Positions 27,467 to 36,190 of a stretch of 64,000 bases of DNA are shown here, piece after piece. The position numbers and the translations under genes are program-made. The notes below the pieces were generated by a model. It saw only the letters and a program-made list of their open reading frames with translations. It did not search any database and was not told where the DNA came from. Origin of the DNA: an uncultured Rhizobiaceae bacterium (GTDB lineage Bacteria; Pseudomonadota; Alphaproteobacteria; Rhizobiales; Rhizobiaceae); NCBI GenBank assembly GCA_951813045.1, contig CATOTF010000002.1, positions 2,728,001 to 2,792,000 of the forward strand, read 5' to 3'. Each line of letters begins with the position of its first letter. The stretch's first letter is position 1.

Positions 27467-27489
27467 ATCCCCCCTTTATATAGGGGGAT
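27467..27489. other. Hairpin between the M50 fusion gene and the coiled-coil gene
   Basis: ATCCCCC (27467-27473) and GGGGGAT (27483-27489), a perfect 7-bp stem with a 9-base AT-rich loop containing TATATA. It may process or attenuate the long minus-strand transcript, or belong to a promoter for the second half of the locus. Confidence 0.45.
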
Positions 27490-27550
27490 GGGCGCAAATT
27501 TCCAGCACAGGCCGTTAGATTACGAGGAAACTTATCTATAAAACGGGGAT

Positions 27551-29695
27551 TTATACACCCATTTCACGAACCAACACTTTTAACACCTGACGCTTTGCAC
27601 GCGAGAAAAAGCTCTGCGGTTCACCCTGGATAATGGCGACACCGCGGACCACTTTTTGTGGCACGACAATTGTTTCATTTTCATTTGGTTGAAGGGCTAC
27701 AGAATATGCCGCCTCGATTGGGCGTAGTTTGTCTTTGTCGGCTTCTTCAATTGCAATTGAACCACCAAATGGCAGAGCCAGGTATGGCTCATCTAACTGT
27801 TCGTTGCTTGCCTCCGCCACTTCAGTCACACGCACATCAACAATCGGCAATTCGAGGTTTTCGGGAACAAATTTTGCCTCGGTTCCAGCAGCGAACCTAA
27901 AGACATTTTGTTCGCCGACATAACCCTTAATTCTTGGAGCATTACCAGCTTGTAGCACTGCCATAGGTGCATTCGGGTTTACCCAAAGGCCCGGGTGAAG
28001 CTCAGAATCCATATCCGCAATCTTACCGTTAAACGGCGCACGAACCATCAGTTTTGATTTAATCCGCTGCAACCCTTGCAGTTCTTCGCGCACTTCTTTG
28101 AGTTCATTTTCCAACACGATCAACGACGCACGATCTTCGTCATCGGAACCAGTTCGATCAATTCGACTTTCAATCAATGCCTGACGTTCATTCGCCAAAA
28201 CAATGCTGTTTTCCAGCTGGGGCGCCGCAAGTTGAAACAGTAATTGGCCCTGTTTCACATTCGAACCATTCTTGATGTCAAACGACGTTATTTGGGCCGG
28301 GAATGGAGCAAATATCGATTGCTCCTTTTCCGCGGTCATCATCGAGGGAATAGAAATCTGTGTAGACCACGGAATAATTGCCAATGTCGCTAAGCCACCC
28401 GCAACAAGCGAGGAAACCCAAAAACGTTTTGAAGACATAATCTTTCCTTTAATCGACCACCAATGTTTTATTTCCCGCCATATCGGCATCAAAATGAACC
28501 AGAGAATCTCCACCACAAACAGCAGGATGCCGACGATTTTGATGAAGAATGCGTAAACAAGAATCGCAATGCCGAGGAACAGGAAAAAGCGGTAAATCCA
28601 GGTTGCCCAAGCATGGAGAATAATAATACGCCGCAAGTTGGGCGGAAGTGGTTCCGGCGCAGGTTCCCCCAATCCGAACAATATCTCACGCATACGCCAG
28701 CGTGCCATTTCAAAACCACGGCTCTGCATGTTTTGAAAGCCAAGAGTGTCGGAAAGAATATAATATCCGTCAAACCGCATGAGCGGGTTCAGGTTTACCG
28801 CCAGCGAGGTAATCCAGGACGTGGTTGCAATCGCAAATACACAAAGCCTAAGGCCACCATCCGGCAGGAACGCCCATAACAGTGTTGCCAGAGCTGCTAA
28901 CCCGAGTTCAGTGAATATCCCCGCACCATCAATCATCAGTCGTTTTCGGCGTGAGGTAAGCCGCCAAGCGCCGCTTGTGTCGGTGTATAAAACCGGCATC
29001 AACACCATGAAGGCAACACCAATGGTTGGCACACGCAGTTTATAGCGCACGCTCATATAGGCGTGACCCAACTCATGAATAGATTTCACAAAAACCAAGC
29101 TCAAACCATAAAGAGCGGCACCCTGCCACGACAGCATAAACTGAAAAGTACCGGTAAAGTGTTCCCATTGGCGGGAGACCAGATACACCCCAAAGACACC
29201 GCATAACACAATGATCCACACCGCAGCTCGGGTGAATAACGGACTGACCAGCCACCACGTGGCGTGCAAAAACTTATCGGGTCGAAATAATGGAATTCTA
29301 AAAAACAGATAGGAATGCATTACTGTCGATAGGATCGACCTCTTGTCGGATTCCACCTTGGCCGCCATGGCCTTAAAATCATTGTTAGGGATATCGCGCA
29401 CCAACGCGTTCGAAATCAGGAAATGCGTTGCCTGCCCGATTTCTTCCTCGGTAATCTCACGACCGAATTCCGCACGAACGCGGCGAACGAGTTTATCAAC
29501 AGTGCCCACCCGCCAGAGCATAAGCATATCAAGCAGTTCACGACCAATTTCGAAATATCGATTGGAGACTGAATCATAGATTACCCAAGCCGGTGCTCCA
29601 CATGATTGAGCAGCGGTCGGGACAATTTCAAGATCGTCCCTGAGAATTGGAAGGGGTAAGTCTTCCTTTTCCTGTTCTTTTAATAACCCGTCCAT
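27551..29695 (-). CDS. PqqD-like / M50 site-2 protease / HlyD fusion protein
   Basis: 714 residues with three parts. A PqqD-like domain (about 35-100; YDSVSNRYFEIGRELLDML) comes first. It is followed by a multi-pass M50 membrane metalloprotease with HELGH (207-211) and the second motif LNPLMRFDGYY (about 302-312). Last comes a membrane-anchored HlyD/biotin-lipoyl adaptor (about 440-700; APFPAQITSFDIKNGSNVKQGQLLF). Such fusions occur beside HlyD and TolC genes in several phyla, but their role is not established to my knowledge. It may cleave or guide the N-terminal signal of an exported protein. Its start overlaps the HlyD gene by 16 bases. Confidence 0.85.
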   Translation of the reverse strand: MDGLLKEQEKEDLPLPILRDDLEIVPTAAQSCGAPAWVIYDSVSNRYFEIGRELLDMLMLWRVGTVDKLVRRVRAEFGREITEEEIGQATHFLISNALVRDIPNNDFKAMAAKVESDKRSILSTVMHSYLFFRIPLFRPDKFLHATWWLVSPLFTRAAVWIIVLCGVFGVYLVSRQWEHFTGTFQFMLSWQGAALYGLSLVFVKSIHELGHAYMSVRYKLRVPTIGVAFMVLMPVLYTDTSGAWRLTSRRKRLMIDGAGIFTELGLAALATLLWAFLPDGGLRLCVFAIATTSWITSLAVNLNPLMRFDGYYILSDTLGFQNMQSRGFEMARWRMREILFGLGEPAPEPLPPNLRRIIILHAWATWIYRFFLFLGIAILVYAFFIKIVGILLFVVEILWFILMPIWREIKHWWSIKGKIMSSKRFWVSSLVAGGLATLAIIPWSTQISIPSMMTAEKEQSIFAPFPAQITSFDIKNGSNVKQGQLLFQLAAPQLENSIVLANERQALIESRIDRTGSDDEDRASLIVLENELKEVREELQGLQRIKSKLMVRAPFNGKIADMDSELHPGLWVNPNAPMAVLQAGNAPRIKGYVGEQNVFRFAAGTEAKFVPENLELPIVDVRVTEVAEASNEQLDEPYLALPFGGSIAIEEADKDKLRPIEAAYSVALQPNENETIVVPQKVVRGVAIIQGEPQSFFSRAKRQVLKVLVREMGV

Positions 29696-31176
29696 TGCCG
29701 GATCGCCGAAAGAGGTTTGCGCATCAAGTAGTATCCAAGTGAAACATCATCACCATAGACCTTCGCAGTGCCACGAAGACCAATACGTGGGTTTTGATCT
29801 TCCATATCTGCGGGGAATGCGGCGCGCACCCGGTAACTCAGAACACCCTCGCCATCGGGCTGCGCATGGAAACTGGCGCTGACCACATTTGCCTCAATTG
29901 CCTTCAACGGGTCGCTGTCCAGATAGAGCTCCACTAACGCATCTTCCTTCAAAATTATTGAATCAGACACGGGCAGGTTGATCGTGACCTCCACTTTGGA
30001 TGGATCAGCAATCCGCATAATACGCTCTCCAGTCGACACAGGTCGGCCTGTCCATGTGTCTTTATCCGGAAAGATAACAAGTCCGGATGCACTCGCTGTC
30101 ACCCGTGTGTGGCTGAGCAGTTCTTTCGCGTAGTCGTACTCGCCCGCCTTCAGTTGAAGTTCGGATTGAGCAATCGACAGTTCACGCTTTGCTTTTGAGT
30201 CCGAGAACGACGTGCGAAGGCTTTGCTGATAGCGTGCTTCCGCTACACTCACCGCTTGGCCAGCCAGTTTAAGTCGGTTGCGCAAATCGGTGTCATTATA
30301 CGTAAATAATGGCGTACCATTTTTTACTGTTGTATTCGGCTCCACCAAAATTGTTTCAATGGTTCCATCGATTGGAGAAGCAACTACAAATGGGTCGGAA
30401 GGTGTCACTTCCGCTGGTGCCAAGACAGATAACGGTAAGGGAATGAATCCAGCCACCCCAATTGCCGTAAATGTAAGGAGCCATAGTACAGACCTTGTCT
30501 GCATTTTTCGTTTGGCACGCTTGGGCCCTGTCAGAGCCTCCCAAGCATGGGAATAGGTTTCGCACAAACGCGACCCCGCAGCCAAACCGCGCTCATCCCA
30601 ACTGCTCTCACGCGTAAATATCACGTGGGCAAATACCGTACCGTCCCTGAGTTGAAGCGGAAATATTGCAATTTGAGAAAAGGGATAAGTGCTGGCATCC
30701 AGATCTTTATCAGTCGCAGTTTCGCGCACATCAAAAGAAATTACTTTTGCCATATTCTCGCCGGCGAGTTTTTCTTTCGCCAGGCTTTCTATCCAACGAA
30801 TAAATGTTGAATTACGATCAATTGCAGACAAAGATGAAACCGCAACGGTGCGGTGTTTTTTCGGCCCGGACCGCATGAGCAGAAGCGCTTGACGGTACTG
30901 CACCGCCACGCGAGAGCCGTTGACAATAAGATACCCGAGTTCCGCTTCACTTTCCGCTTTTCGCGTTTCCCGCTCAAGGTTGAGAAGTGAATTCGCCAAG
31001 TCTGATTCACGCGACGGTTTCGGCTTTGGTGGATTGGCCTTTGCCTCACGACCTGTCTGTATCTTTACACCAGGTGATGCTTGTAGAGTAGCAGGATTGA
31101 CAACATTCCCGGTCTGGGCGTTCCGTCTTGAGTGGTCTTGCGGTATTGCCTGAGCAGCCCTGTTTTGGGTCATCAT
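29680..31176 (-). CDS. HlyD-family adaptor with N-terminal GAF-like domain
   Basis: 498 residues from ATG 31176 (an ATG at 31215 would add 13). After a Pro/Lys-rich start, residues about 70-220 form a soluble GAF-like domain. A membrane segment (LLTFTAIGVAGFIPLPLSVLA, about 235-255) follows, then a HlyD periplasmic part with two biotin-lipoyl halves (VASPIDGTIETILVEPNTTVKNG and VTASASGLVIF) flanking a short hairpin. It is probably an inner-membrane adaptor partnering the M50 fusion and the TolC-type channel. The cytosolic sensor-like domain on an adaptor is unusual. Confidence 0.82.
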   Translation of the reverse strand: MMTQNRAAQAIPQDHSRRNAQTGNVVNPATLQASPGVKIQTGREAKANPPKPKPSRESDLANSLLNLERETRKAESEAELGYLIVNGSRVAVQYRQALLLMRSGPKKHRTVAVSSLSAIDRNSTFIRWIESLAKEKLAGENMAKVISFDVRETATDKDLDASTYPFSQIAIFPLQLRDGTVFAHVIFTRESSWDERGLAAGSRLCETYSHAWEALTGPKRAKRKMQTRSVLWLLTFTAIGVAGFIPLPLSVLAPAEVTPSDPFVVASPIDGTIETILVEPNTTVKNGTPLFTYNDTDLRNRLKLAGQAVSVAEARYQQSLRTSFSDSKAKRELSIAQSELQLKAGEYDYAKELLSHTRVTASASGLVIFPDKDTWTGRPVSTGERIMRIADPSKVEVTINLPVSDSIILKEDALVELYLDSDPLKAIEANVVSASFHAQPDGEGVLSYRVRAAFPADMEDQNPRIGLRGTAKVYGDDVSLGYYLMRKPLSAIRQWTGY

Positions 31177-31266
31177 GTTCCGGTTCACAAGTTGGATTGC
31201 TGCTTGAAAAAACATACAGCAATACGATCAATATTCAGTGTCGAACCCCACCAAAAAAGATGCGGT

Positions 31267-32109
31267 TCAATTGGATGGTGGCGCAAACGTTGCAGTTCCG
31301 CTCATGCCCGCCAGAACATTATTAGGGCGAATGGAAAAGACGCCAGTAATTTTGATTGTTTGACTGACGGCATCAACCTTTGCACCCAATCGATCGACGC
31401 GCGCTTTAAAAGTCCGGCCCAGTTCATCGACTGCGAACTCAAAGTTTGTTCCCTTTTGAACCCAACGCAGCCATGTGGATGGCACAATCAGGTCCAACTC
31501 CAGTGCACTGTCATCAACCACAGTCATAATGGGTGCATTGGCGGCAGGAATTTCATGGGTCTCCGCATGACGTTCAACAATACGTCCGTTGAATGGCGCG
31601 TTAATTTTGCACAGGTTTAATACTTCTTCTAAACCATCAACCGTGGCGCGCGCGGTGGCGACATCCGCAGCAGCTTCACGAACCTCTTGCGAACCCGCGG
31701 CACCGCGAGATTGAAGACGTTTCTTAACATCGTAAAACGATACCGTTTTGCCAAGGCTTGCCTTGGAACCACGTAAATCTGCCTCTTGTCGTGCGCAGTC
31801 GAATACAACCAGAGACTCACCTTTTTTGAAAGACTGACCGGCTTTAAACGGCATCGTCTTAATCTTCGCCGCAAGGCCAGCGCCCAATGTGATTTCTGCA
31901 TTCGGCATCACAACGCCTCTGGCGTCGAATTCGCTGGAAGATTTAATAGATGCAGTTGGCATTCTATCAATTTGGGATTCTATCTTTTCAGCATATTTAG
32001 CCATTTTCTTAACCGCGTCAGAGGCGGAGCCAGCGAAAGTTGGTGTGGTCGTAAATACCATTCCAACTGATAGAGCCAGTGAAGAAAGTGTCATCAAGCG
32101 TGTCATCAT
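31267..32109 (-). CDS. Periplasmic adaptor (RND/HlyD membrane-fusion type)
   Basis: 280 residues. The signal peptide is MMTRLMTLSSLALSVGMVFT followed by TTPTFA. A short lipoyl-hairpin-barrel adaptor follows: GAGLAAKIKTMPFKAGQSFKKGESLVVFDC, helical hairpin about 100-150, and NAPFNGRIVERHAETHEIPAAN. AAGGA lies four bases before the ATG. It has no RND pump partner in the window, so it probably serves the TolC/HlyD/M50 set on either side. Confidence 0.85.
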   Translation of the reverse strand: MMTRLMTLSSLALSVGMVFTTTPTFAGSASDAVKKMAKYAEKIESQIDRMPTASIKSSSEFDARGVVMPNAEITLGAGLAAKIKTMPFKAGQSFKKGESLVVFDCARQEADLRGSKASLGKTVSFYDVKKRLQSRGAAGSQEVREAAADVATARATVDGLEEVLNLCKINAPFNGRIVERHAETHEIPAANAPIMTVVDDSALELDLIVPSTWLRWVQKGTNFEFAVDELGRTFKARVDRLGAKVDAVSQTIKITGVFSIRPNNVLAGMSGTATFAPPSN

Positions 32110-32180
32110 TCAGTCCTTTTTAAGTACGCGTGTGCATCCGTCCGCGTAATAAGTGTCGTTTAAAAATCGTGACATCCCGG

Positions 32181-32681
32181 TTAACGATCACTTGGTTTTT
32201 TAATCAATTTTTGCCCGGTCTCGCCGCCCCGTAGTAATGAGGACAGGAAGTCGGTTTGCTTTTTGTTTTGAACATGAACAATTTGGGTATTGTACTGCTG
32301 TTTCTTTTCTTGGTCTTCTTTCAAACCTTTCCATCCAATCGTTTCTGTCACGAATGGGTCGGTAGCCAGCTTTTTTGCAGGTTTCTTGATGGACCCCGTT
32401 ACGACGTGATCTACCGCAGAGCTTTTTGCGCGTACTGTACCCGAGCGATCACCTCGTTCGATCCAGACTTGTTGAAGCGTGTGCGCCAAACCATCAATAT
32501 TATCAGATGCTTTCAGGTCATTCGCATACGGATCGATACCCATAGATGCGAAAATATTGGCATATGCGTTTTGAAGATCAGCATATGCAATATCCGACGA
32601 CACTTGGCTCGCCAGAGTATTCATCTCTTCGCGGATTAGTGTCTGCTCACTTGCCTTGTTCGTAGTCAGGGTATTTGAGAC
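32181..32681 (-). pseudogene. TolC-type outer-membrane protein, C-terminal remnant
   Basis: About 166 codons remain. The segment SDIAYADLQNAYANIFASMGIDPY is the usual end of the second TolC repeat, followed by a C-terminal extension with basic residues. The 5' part is gone: the reading frame enters the left end of an IS3 element at 32681. After removing the IS and one copy of its 3-bp target repeat, the frame continues for four more codons (34742-34752) and then meets the next IS. The nominal start codon is inside the IS and is not native. Confidence 0.75.
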
Positions 32682-32744
32682 TGGACTTGTCACGGTTTAG
32701 TTCCGTGTCCTTGAATTGGATTAATCCCATCAAGGAGAACTATT

Positions 32745-33020
32745 ATGGCACGAGGCCACACAGACGAATTCAAGCGTGAAGCGGTGCGTATTGCGCTGAC
32801 CAGCGGACTTACCCGGAAACAAGTGGCATCAGATTTGGGGGTCGGCTTTTCGACGTTATCGAAATGGATACAACAATCCCGGCCTGATGACCTTCCACCA
32901 TCGGTTGATATTGATCTGGCCAAAGAGAATGAGCGGCTTCGCAGAGAGGTTCGTCTCCTCACGGAGGAGAGGGAGATATTAAAGAAGGCAACAGTGTTCT
33001 TCGCGGGTCAAAGCAAGTGA
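32745..33020 (+). CDS. IS3-family OrfA, first copy
   Basis: 91 residues: an HTH_Tnp_1-type helix-turn-helix (KREAVRIALTSGLTRKQVASDLGVGFSTLSKWIQ) followed by a leucine-zipper region (ENERLRREVRLLTEEREIL). It binds the IS ends and regulates transposition together with OrfB. AAGGAG lies eight bases before the ATG. It is identical in sequence to the copy at 33571 and overlaps the start of OrfB by four bases. Confidence 0.92.
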   Translation: MARGHTDEFKREAVRIALTSGLTRKQVASDLGVGFSTLSKWIQQSRPDDLPPSVDIDLAKENERLRREVRLLTEEREILKKATVFFAGQSK

Positions 33021-33550
33021 GATTTGCGTTTGTCGAAGAACACAGGAAACACGTTCCGGTGGATCGGCTTTGCCATATTCTGAATGTTACATCGCGTGGT
33101 TATCGTGCCTGGCACAACCGCCCTGTTAGTCAACGGCAGCGCGATGACATGGTGGTTCTGGCGCACATCCGTGAACAGCATCACTTGAGCCTTGGCAGTT
33201 ATGGTCGCCCGAGAATGACGCAGGAGTTGAAGGAAGCCGGCCTTGCTATTGGTCACCGCCGTGTTGGCCGCCTGATGCGCGACAACGGCATTCGAGTGGT
33301 CAGAACACGCAAATACAAAGCTACGACCGATAGCAATCACCGCTTCAACATTGCGCCTAACTTGCTGGGGCGGAACTTCCAAGCGGATAAACCCAACCAG
33401 AAATGGGCAGGTGACATCAGCTACATCTGGACCCGTGAGGGCTGGCTGTATCTGGCAGTGATGATCGATCTACATTCACGCCGTGTGGTGGGTTGGGCTG
33501 TCAGCAATGGACTTGTCACGGTTTGGTTCCGTGTCCTTGAATTGGATTAA
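33017..33550 (+). pseudogene. IS3-family OrfB, truncated first copy
   Basis: Matches the intact OrfB at 33843-34700 as far as HSRRVVGWAVSN, losing the rest of the DDE catalytic domain, including the final Glu. The frame then runs for a short way into the left end of the second IS copy and stops at 33550. It cannot be an active transposase. Confidence 0.9.
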
Positions 33551-33570
33551 TCCCATCAAGGAGAACTATT

Positions 33571-33846
33571 ATGGCACGAGGCCACACAGACGAATTCAAG
33601 CGTGAAGCGGTGCGTATTGCGCTGACCAGCGGACTTACCCGGAAACAAGTGGCATCAGATTTGGGGGTCGGCTTTTCGACGTTATCGAAATGGATACAAC
33701 AATCCCGGCCTGATGACCTTCCACCATCGGTTGATATTGATCTGGCCAAAGAGAATGAGCGGCTTCGCAGAGAGGTTCGTCTCCTCACGGAGGAGAGGGA
33801 GATATTAAAGAAGGCAACAGTGTTCTTCGCGGGTCAAAGCAAGTGA
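33571..33846 (+). CDS. IS3-family OrfA, second copy
   Basis: 91 residues, identical to the product at 32745-33020, with the same ribosome site (AAGGAG) and the same four-base overlap with OrfB. It belongs to the complete IS copy. Confidence 0.92.
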   Translation: MARGHTDEFKREAVRIALTSGLTRKQVASDLGVGFSTLSKWIQQSRPDDLPPSVDIDLAKENERLRREVRLLTEEREILKKATVFFAGQSK

Positions 33847-34700
33847 GATTTGCGTTTGTCGAAGAACACAGGAAACACGTTCCGGTGGATCGGCTTTGCC
33901 ATATTCTGAATGTTACATCGCGTGGTTATCGTGCCTGGCACAACCGCCCTGTTAGTCAACGGCAGCGCGATGACATGGTGGTTCTGGCGCACATCCGTGA
34001 ACAGCATCACTTGAGCCTTGGCAGTTATGGTCGCCCGAGAATGACGCAGGAGTTGAAGGAAGCCGGCCTTGCTATTGGTCACCGCCGTGTTGGCCGCCTG
34101 ATGCGCGACAACGGCATTCGAGTGGTCAGAACACGCAAATACAAAGCTACGACCGATAGCAATCACCGCTTCAACATTGCGCCTAACTTGCTGGGGCGGA
34201 ACTTCCAAGCGGATAAACCCAACCAGAAATGGGCAGGTGACATCAGCTACATCTGGACCCGTGAGGGCTGGCTGTATCTGGCAGTGATGATCGATCTACA
34301 TTCACGCCGTGTGGTGGGTTGGGCTGTCAGCAACCGGTTGAAGAAAGACTTGGCATTGCAGGCTCTCAACCGGGCTTTGGCCCTTCGAAACCCACCGCCG
34401 GGCTGCATTCATCATACGGACCGTGGCAGTCAATACTGCTCTCATGATTATCAAAAACGAATGCGTGAACTGAAGTTTAAAGTGTCCATGAGCCGAAAAG
34501 GCAATTGCTGGGACAACGCCGTGGTCGAGACGTTCTTCAAAACACTCAAAGCCGAACTCATCTGGCGCGGCACATGGCAAACACGACAGCAAGCAACCGA
34601 CGCCCTGTTCCAATACATCAACGGCTTTTACAACAGCCGCAGAAGACACTCAGCAATAGGAGGAATGTCGCCCATCAAATTTGAACGAAAAACGAGTTAA
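33843..34700 (+). CDS. IS3-family OrfB transposase (intact)
   Basis: 285 residues starting at GTG 33843. An N-terminal HTH_21 region (YGRPRMTQELKEAGLAIGHRRVGRLMR) precedes the rve DDE integrase core: KWAGDISYIWT (first Asp), HTDRGSQYCS (second Asp) and NCWDNAVVETFFKTLKAEL (Glu). OrfA-OrfB fusion by frameshifting is typical of the family. Intact reading frames suggest recent arrival or activity. Confidence 0.93.
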   Translation: MRFAFVEEHRKHVPVDRLCHILNVTSRGYRAWHNRPVSQRQRDDMVVLAHIREQHHLSLGSYGRPRMTQELKEAGLAIGHRRVGRLMRDNGIRVVRTRKYKATTDSNHRFNIAPNLLGRNFQADKPNQKWAGDISYIWTREGWLYLAVMIDLHSRRVVGWAVSNRLKKDLALQALNRALALRNPPPGCIHHTDRGSQYCSHDYQKRMRELKFKVSMSRKGNCWDNAVVETFFKTLKAELIWRGTWQTRQQATDALFQYINGFYNSRRRHSAIGGMSPIKFERKTS

Positions 34701-34789
34701 ACGAGAACAGGATGCGGAATTAATACGGGACAAGTCCAGACAGATGGTGGTCTGATTTAAGAGAGACTCTAGCTCATCTGTTGTTTGTA

Positions 34790-35770
34790 TTATGCGGCTT
34801 GTTTGCGGTGTTGCAAGCGCCGCGTTTCGATGGTTTTTTGTTTGATCCTTTCTCTTCGCTTCAATATCTCATTTTTGCGCCCGAAGTAGACGTCCGCAGG
34901 CGTGAGATTACTCAGGCTCTCGTGGTATCTGTGATGATTATAATGTTCGATGAAAGCTTCGATCTGCCGGTTTAAGTCACTTGGTATGAAGTAGTGTTCC
35001 AGCAAGATGCGGTTCTTCAGGGTTTGATGCCAGCGTTCAATCTTGCCTTGGGTTTGCGGGTGATAAGGCGCACCGCGAACATGACCCATGCCTTTGCCAT
35101 CCAACCACTCTGCCAGATCACTGGATATGTAGCAGGGGCCATTATCAGATAGTAGCCGGGGTTTATGCGCAACGTTGGCCCTGTCGCAGCCTGAGGCCTG
35201 AAGCGCCATTTCCAATGTATCGGTCACATCCGATGTGTTCATGGTGGTACACAGCTTCCAGGCAATGATGTATCGCGAATAATCATCAAGGATCGTACTG
35301 AGATAGAACCAACCCCAGCCAATGACCTTCAGATAGGTGAAGTCTGTTTGCCACAGCTGGTTGATGGCTGTGGTCTTGTCGCGGAACTCACTGGCAGCTT
35401 TCATGACGATAAATGCCGGGCTGGTGATCAGGTCCAGGGCCTTGAGCAGTCGGTACACTGAGCTTTCCGATACAAAATAGGCCTTCGTGTCTGTGAATGT
35501 CACAGCCAGTTCACGAGGAGACAGTTCCGGTTGATCAAGGGCCAGATCAATGATCTGTGCCCGTATATTTTCTGGCACGCGGTTCCAGGCTCTGTTGGGA
35601 CCAGAACGTTTGTCTTCCAATCCTGTCTCACCCAATCGCTGATACAAATCATACCAGCGATAAAAAGTTGGCCGTGAGACGCCAAGCTTATCAAGTGTCA
35701 CCTTGGCTGGCAGATGTGATTGTTCAACAATTCGGATGATTTCCAGTTTCTCAGATGCTGGGTATCTCAT
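34790..35770 (-). CDS. IS3-family OrfB transposase
   Basis: 326 residues. N-terminal HTH_29-like part (EIIRIVEQSHLPAKVTLDKLGVSRPTFYRWY), then an rve DDE core with QTDFTYLKVIGWGWFYLSTILDDYSRYIIAW, LLSDNGPCYIS and PQTQGKIERWHQTLK. It overlaps OrfA by four bases (ATGA). The sequence is clearly different from the first IS element, so the two elements are unrelated insertions. Confidence 0.92.
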   Translation of the reverse strand: MRYPASEKLEIIRIVEQSHLPAKVTLDKLGVSRPTFYRWYDLYQRLGETGLEDKRSGPNRAWNRVPENIRAQIIDLALDQPELSPRELAVTFTDTKAYFVSESSVYRLLKALDLITSPAFIVMKAASEFRDKTTAINQLWQTDFTYLKVIGWGWFYLSTILDDYSRYIIAWKLCTTMNTSDVTDTLEMALQASGCDRANVAHKPRLLSDNGPCYISSDLAEWLDGKGMGHVRGAPYHPQTQGKIERWHQTLKNRILLEHYFIPSDLNRQIEAFIEHYNHHRYHESLSNLTPADVYFGRKNEILKRRERIKQKTIETRRLQHRKQAA

Positions 35771-36141
35771 TCGATATCCTCCCCATCCGCGATCATGCTT
35801 TTTTTAAGAAGACGGTTTTCCAGCGTGAGATCTGCCACGCATTCCTTCAGATCACGGGCTTCACGGCGCAGACCTTTGACCTCATCGGTGGAAGCCTCAC
35901 GCACTATATCGCCTGACAGACGCTTTTTACCGGCCTCCATAAACTCCTTCGACCATTTGTAGTACATGCTTTCAGCAAGACCTTCACGGCGGCACAGTTC
36001 AGCTATGCTGTCTTCACCGCGCAAGCCATCAAGCACAATGCGGATCTTTTCCTCCGCACTATACTGACGGCGGGTCTTGCGTTTGATGGTTCGGATCAAT
36101 TTCTCTGAACCTGATCCTTGGGTTCCTGATTTATGTCTCAT
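35767..36141 (-). CDS. IS3-family OrfA
   Basis: 124 residues from ATG 36141, opening MRHKSG. A helix-turn-helix (RRQYSAEEKIRIVLDGLRGEDSIAELCRREGLAESMYYKW) is followed by a coiled coil ending LTLENRLLKKSM. A longer frame from 36177 would begin in the IS end and is unlikely. It pairs with the overlapping OrfB. Confidence 0.9.
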   Translation of the reverse strand: MRHKSGTQGSGSEKLIRTIKRKTRRQYSAEEKIRIVLDGLRGEDSIAELCRREGLAESMYYKWSKEFMEAGKKRLSGDIVREASTDEVKGLRREARDLKECVADLTLENRLLKKSMIADGEDIE

Positions 36142-36190
36142 CTTCGCTCCATAAGGGCTACGATGAACCAAAATCATCTCTTAAGAAAAA

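Larger units (their letters stand above)
32682..34738 (+). mobile_element. IS3-family element with an internal 826-bp tandem duplication
   Basis: Left end TGGACTTGTCACGG at 32682 and right end reading inward TGGACTTGTCCCGTATTAATTCCG, ending at 34738. Direct repeats GAC flank the outer ends (32679-32681 and 34739-34741). Inside, 32682-33507 is repeated as 33508-34333 with one difference that I can see (A/G at about 32699). The second copy (33508-34738, 1231 bp) is a complete IS; the first lacks its last 405 bp. Confidence 0.9.

Noticed and set aside
27468-27550. Promoter for the coiled-coil/AAA half of the locus
   Set aside because: TATATA is present on the minus strand but no -35 element at an acceptable distance could be found.
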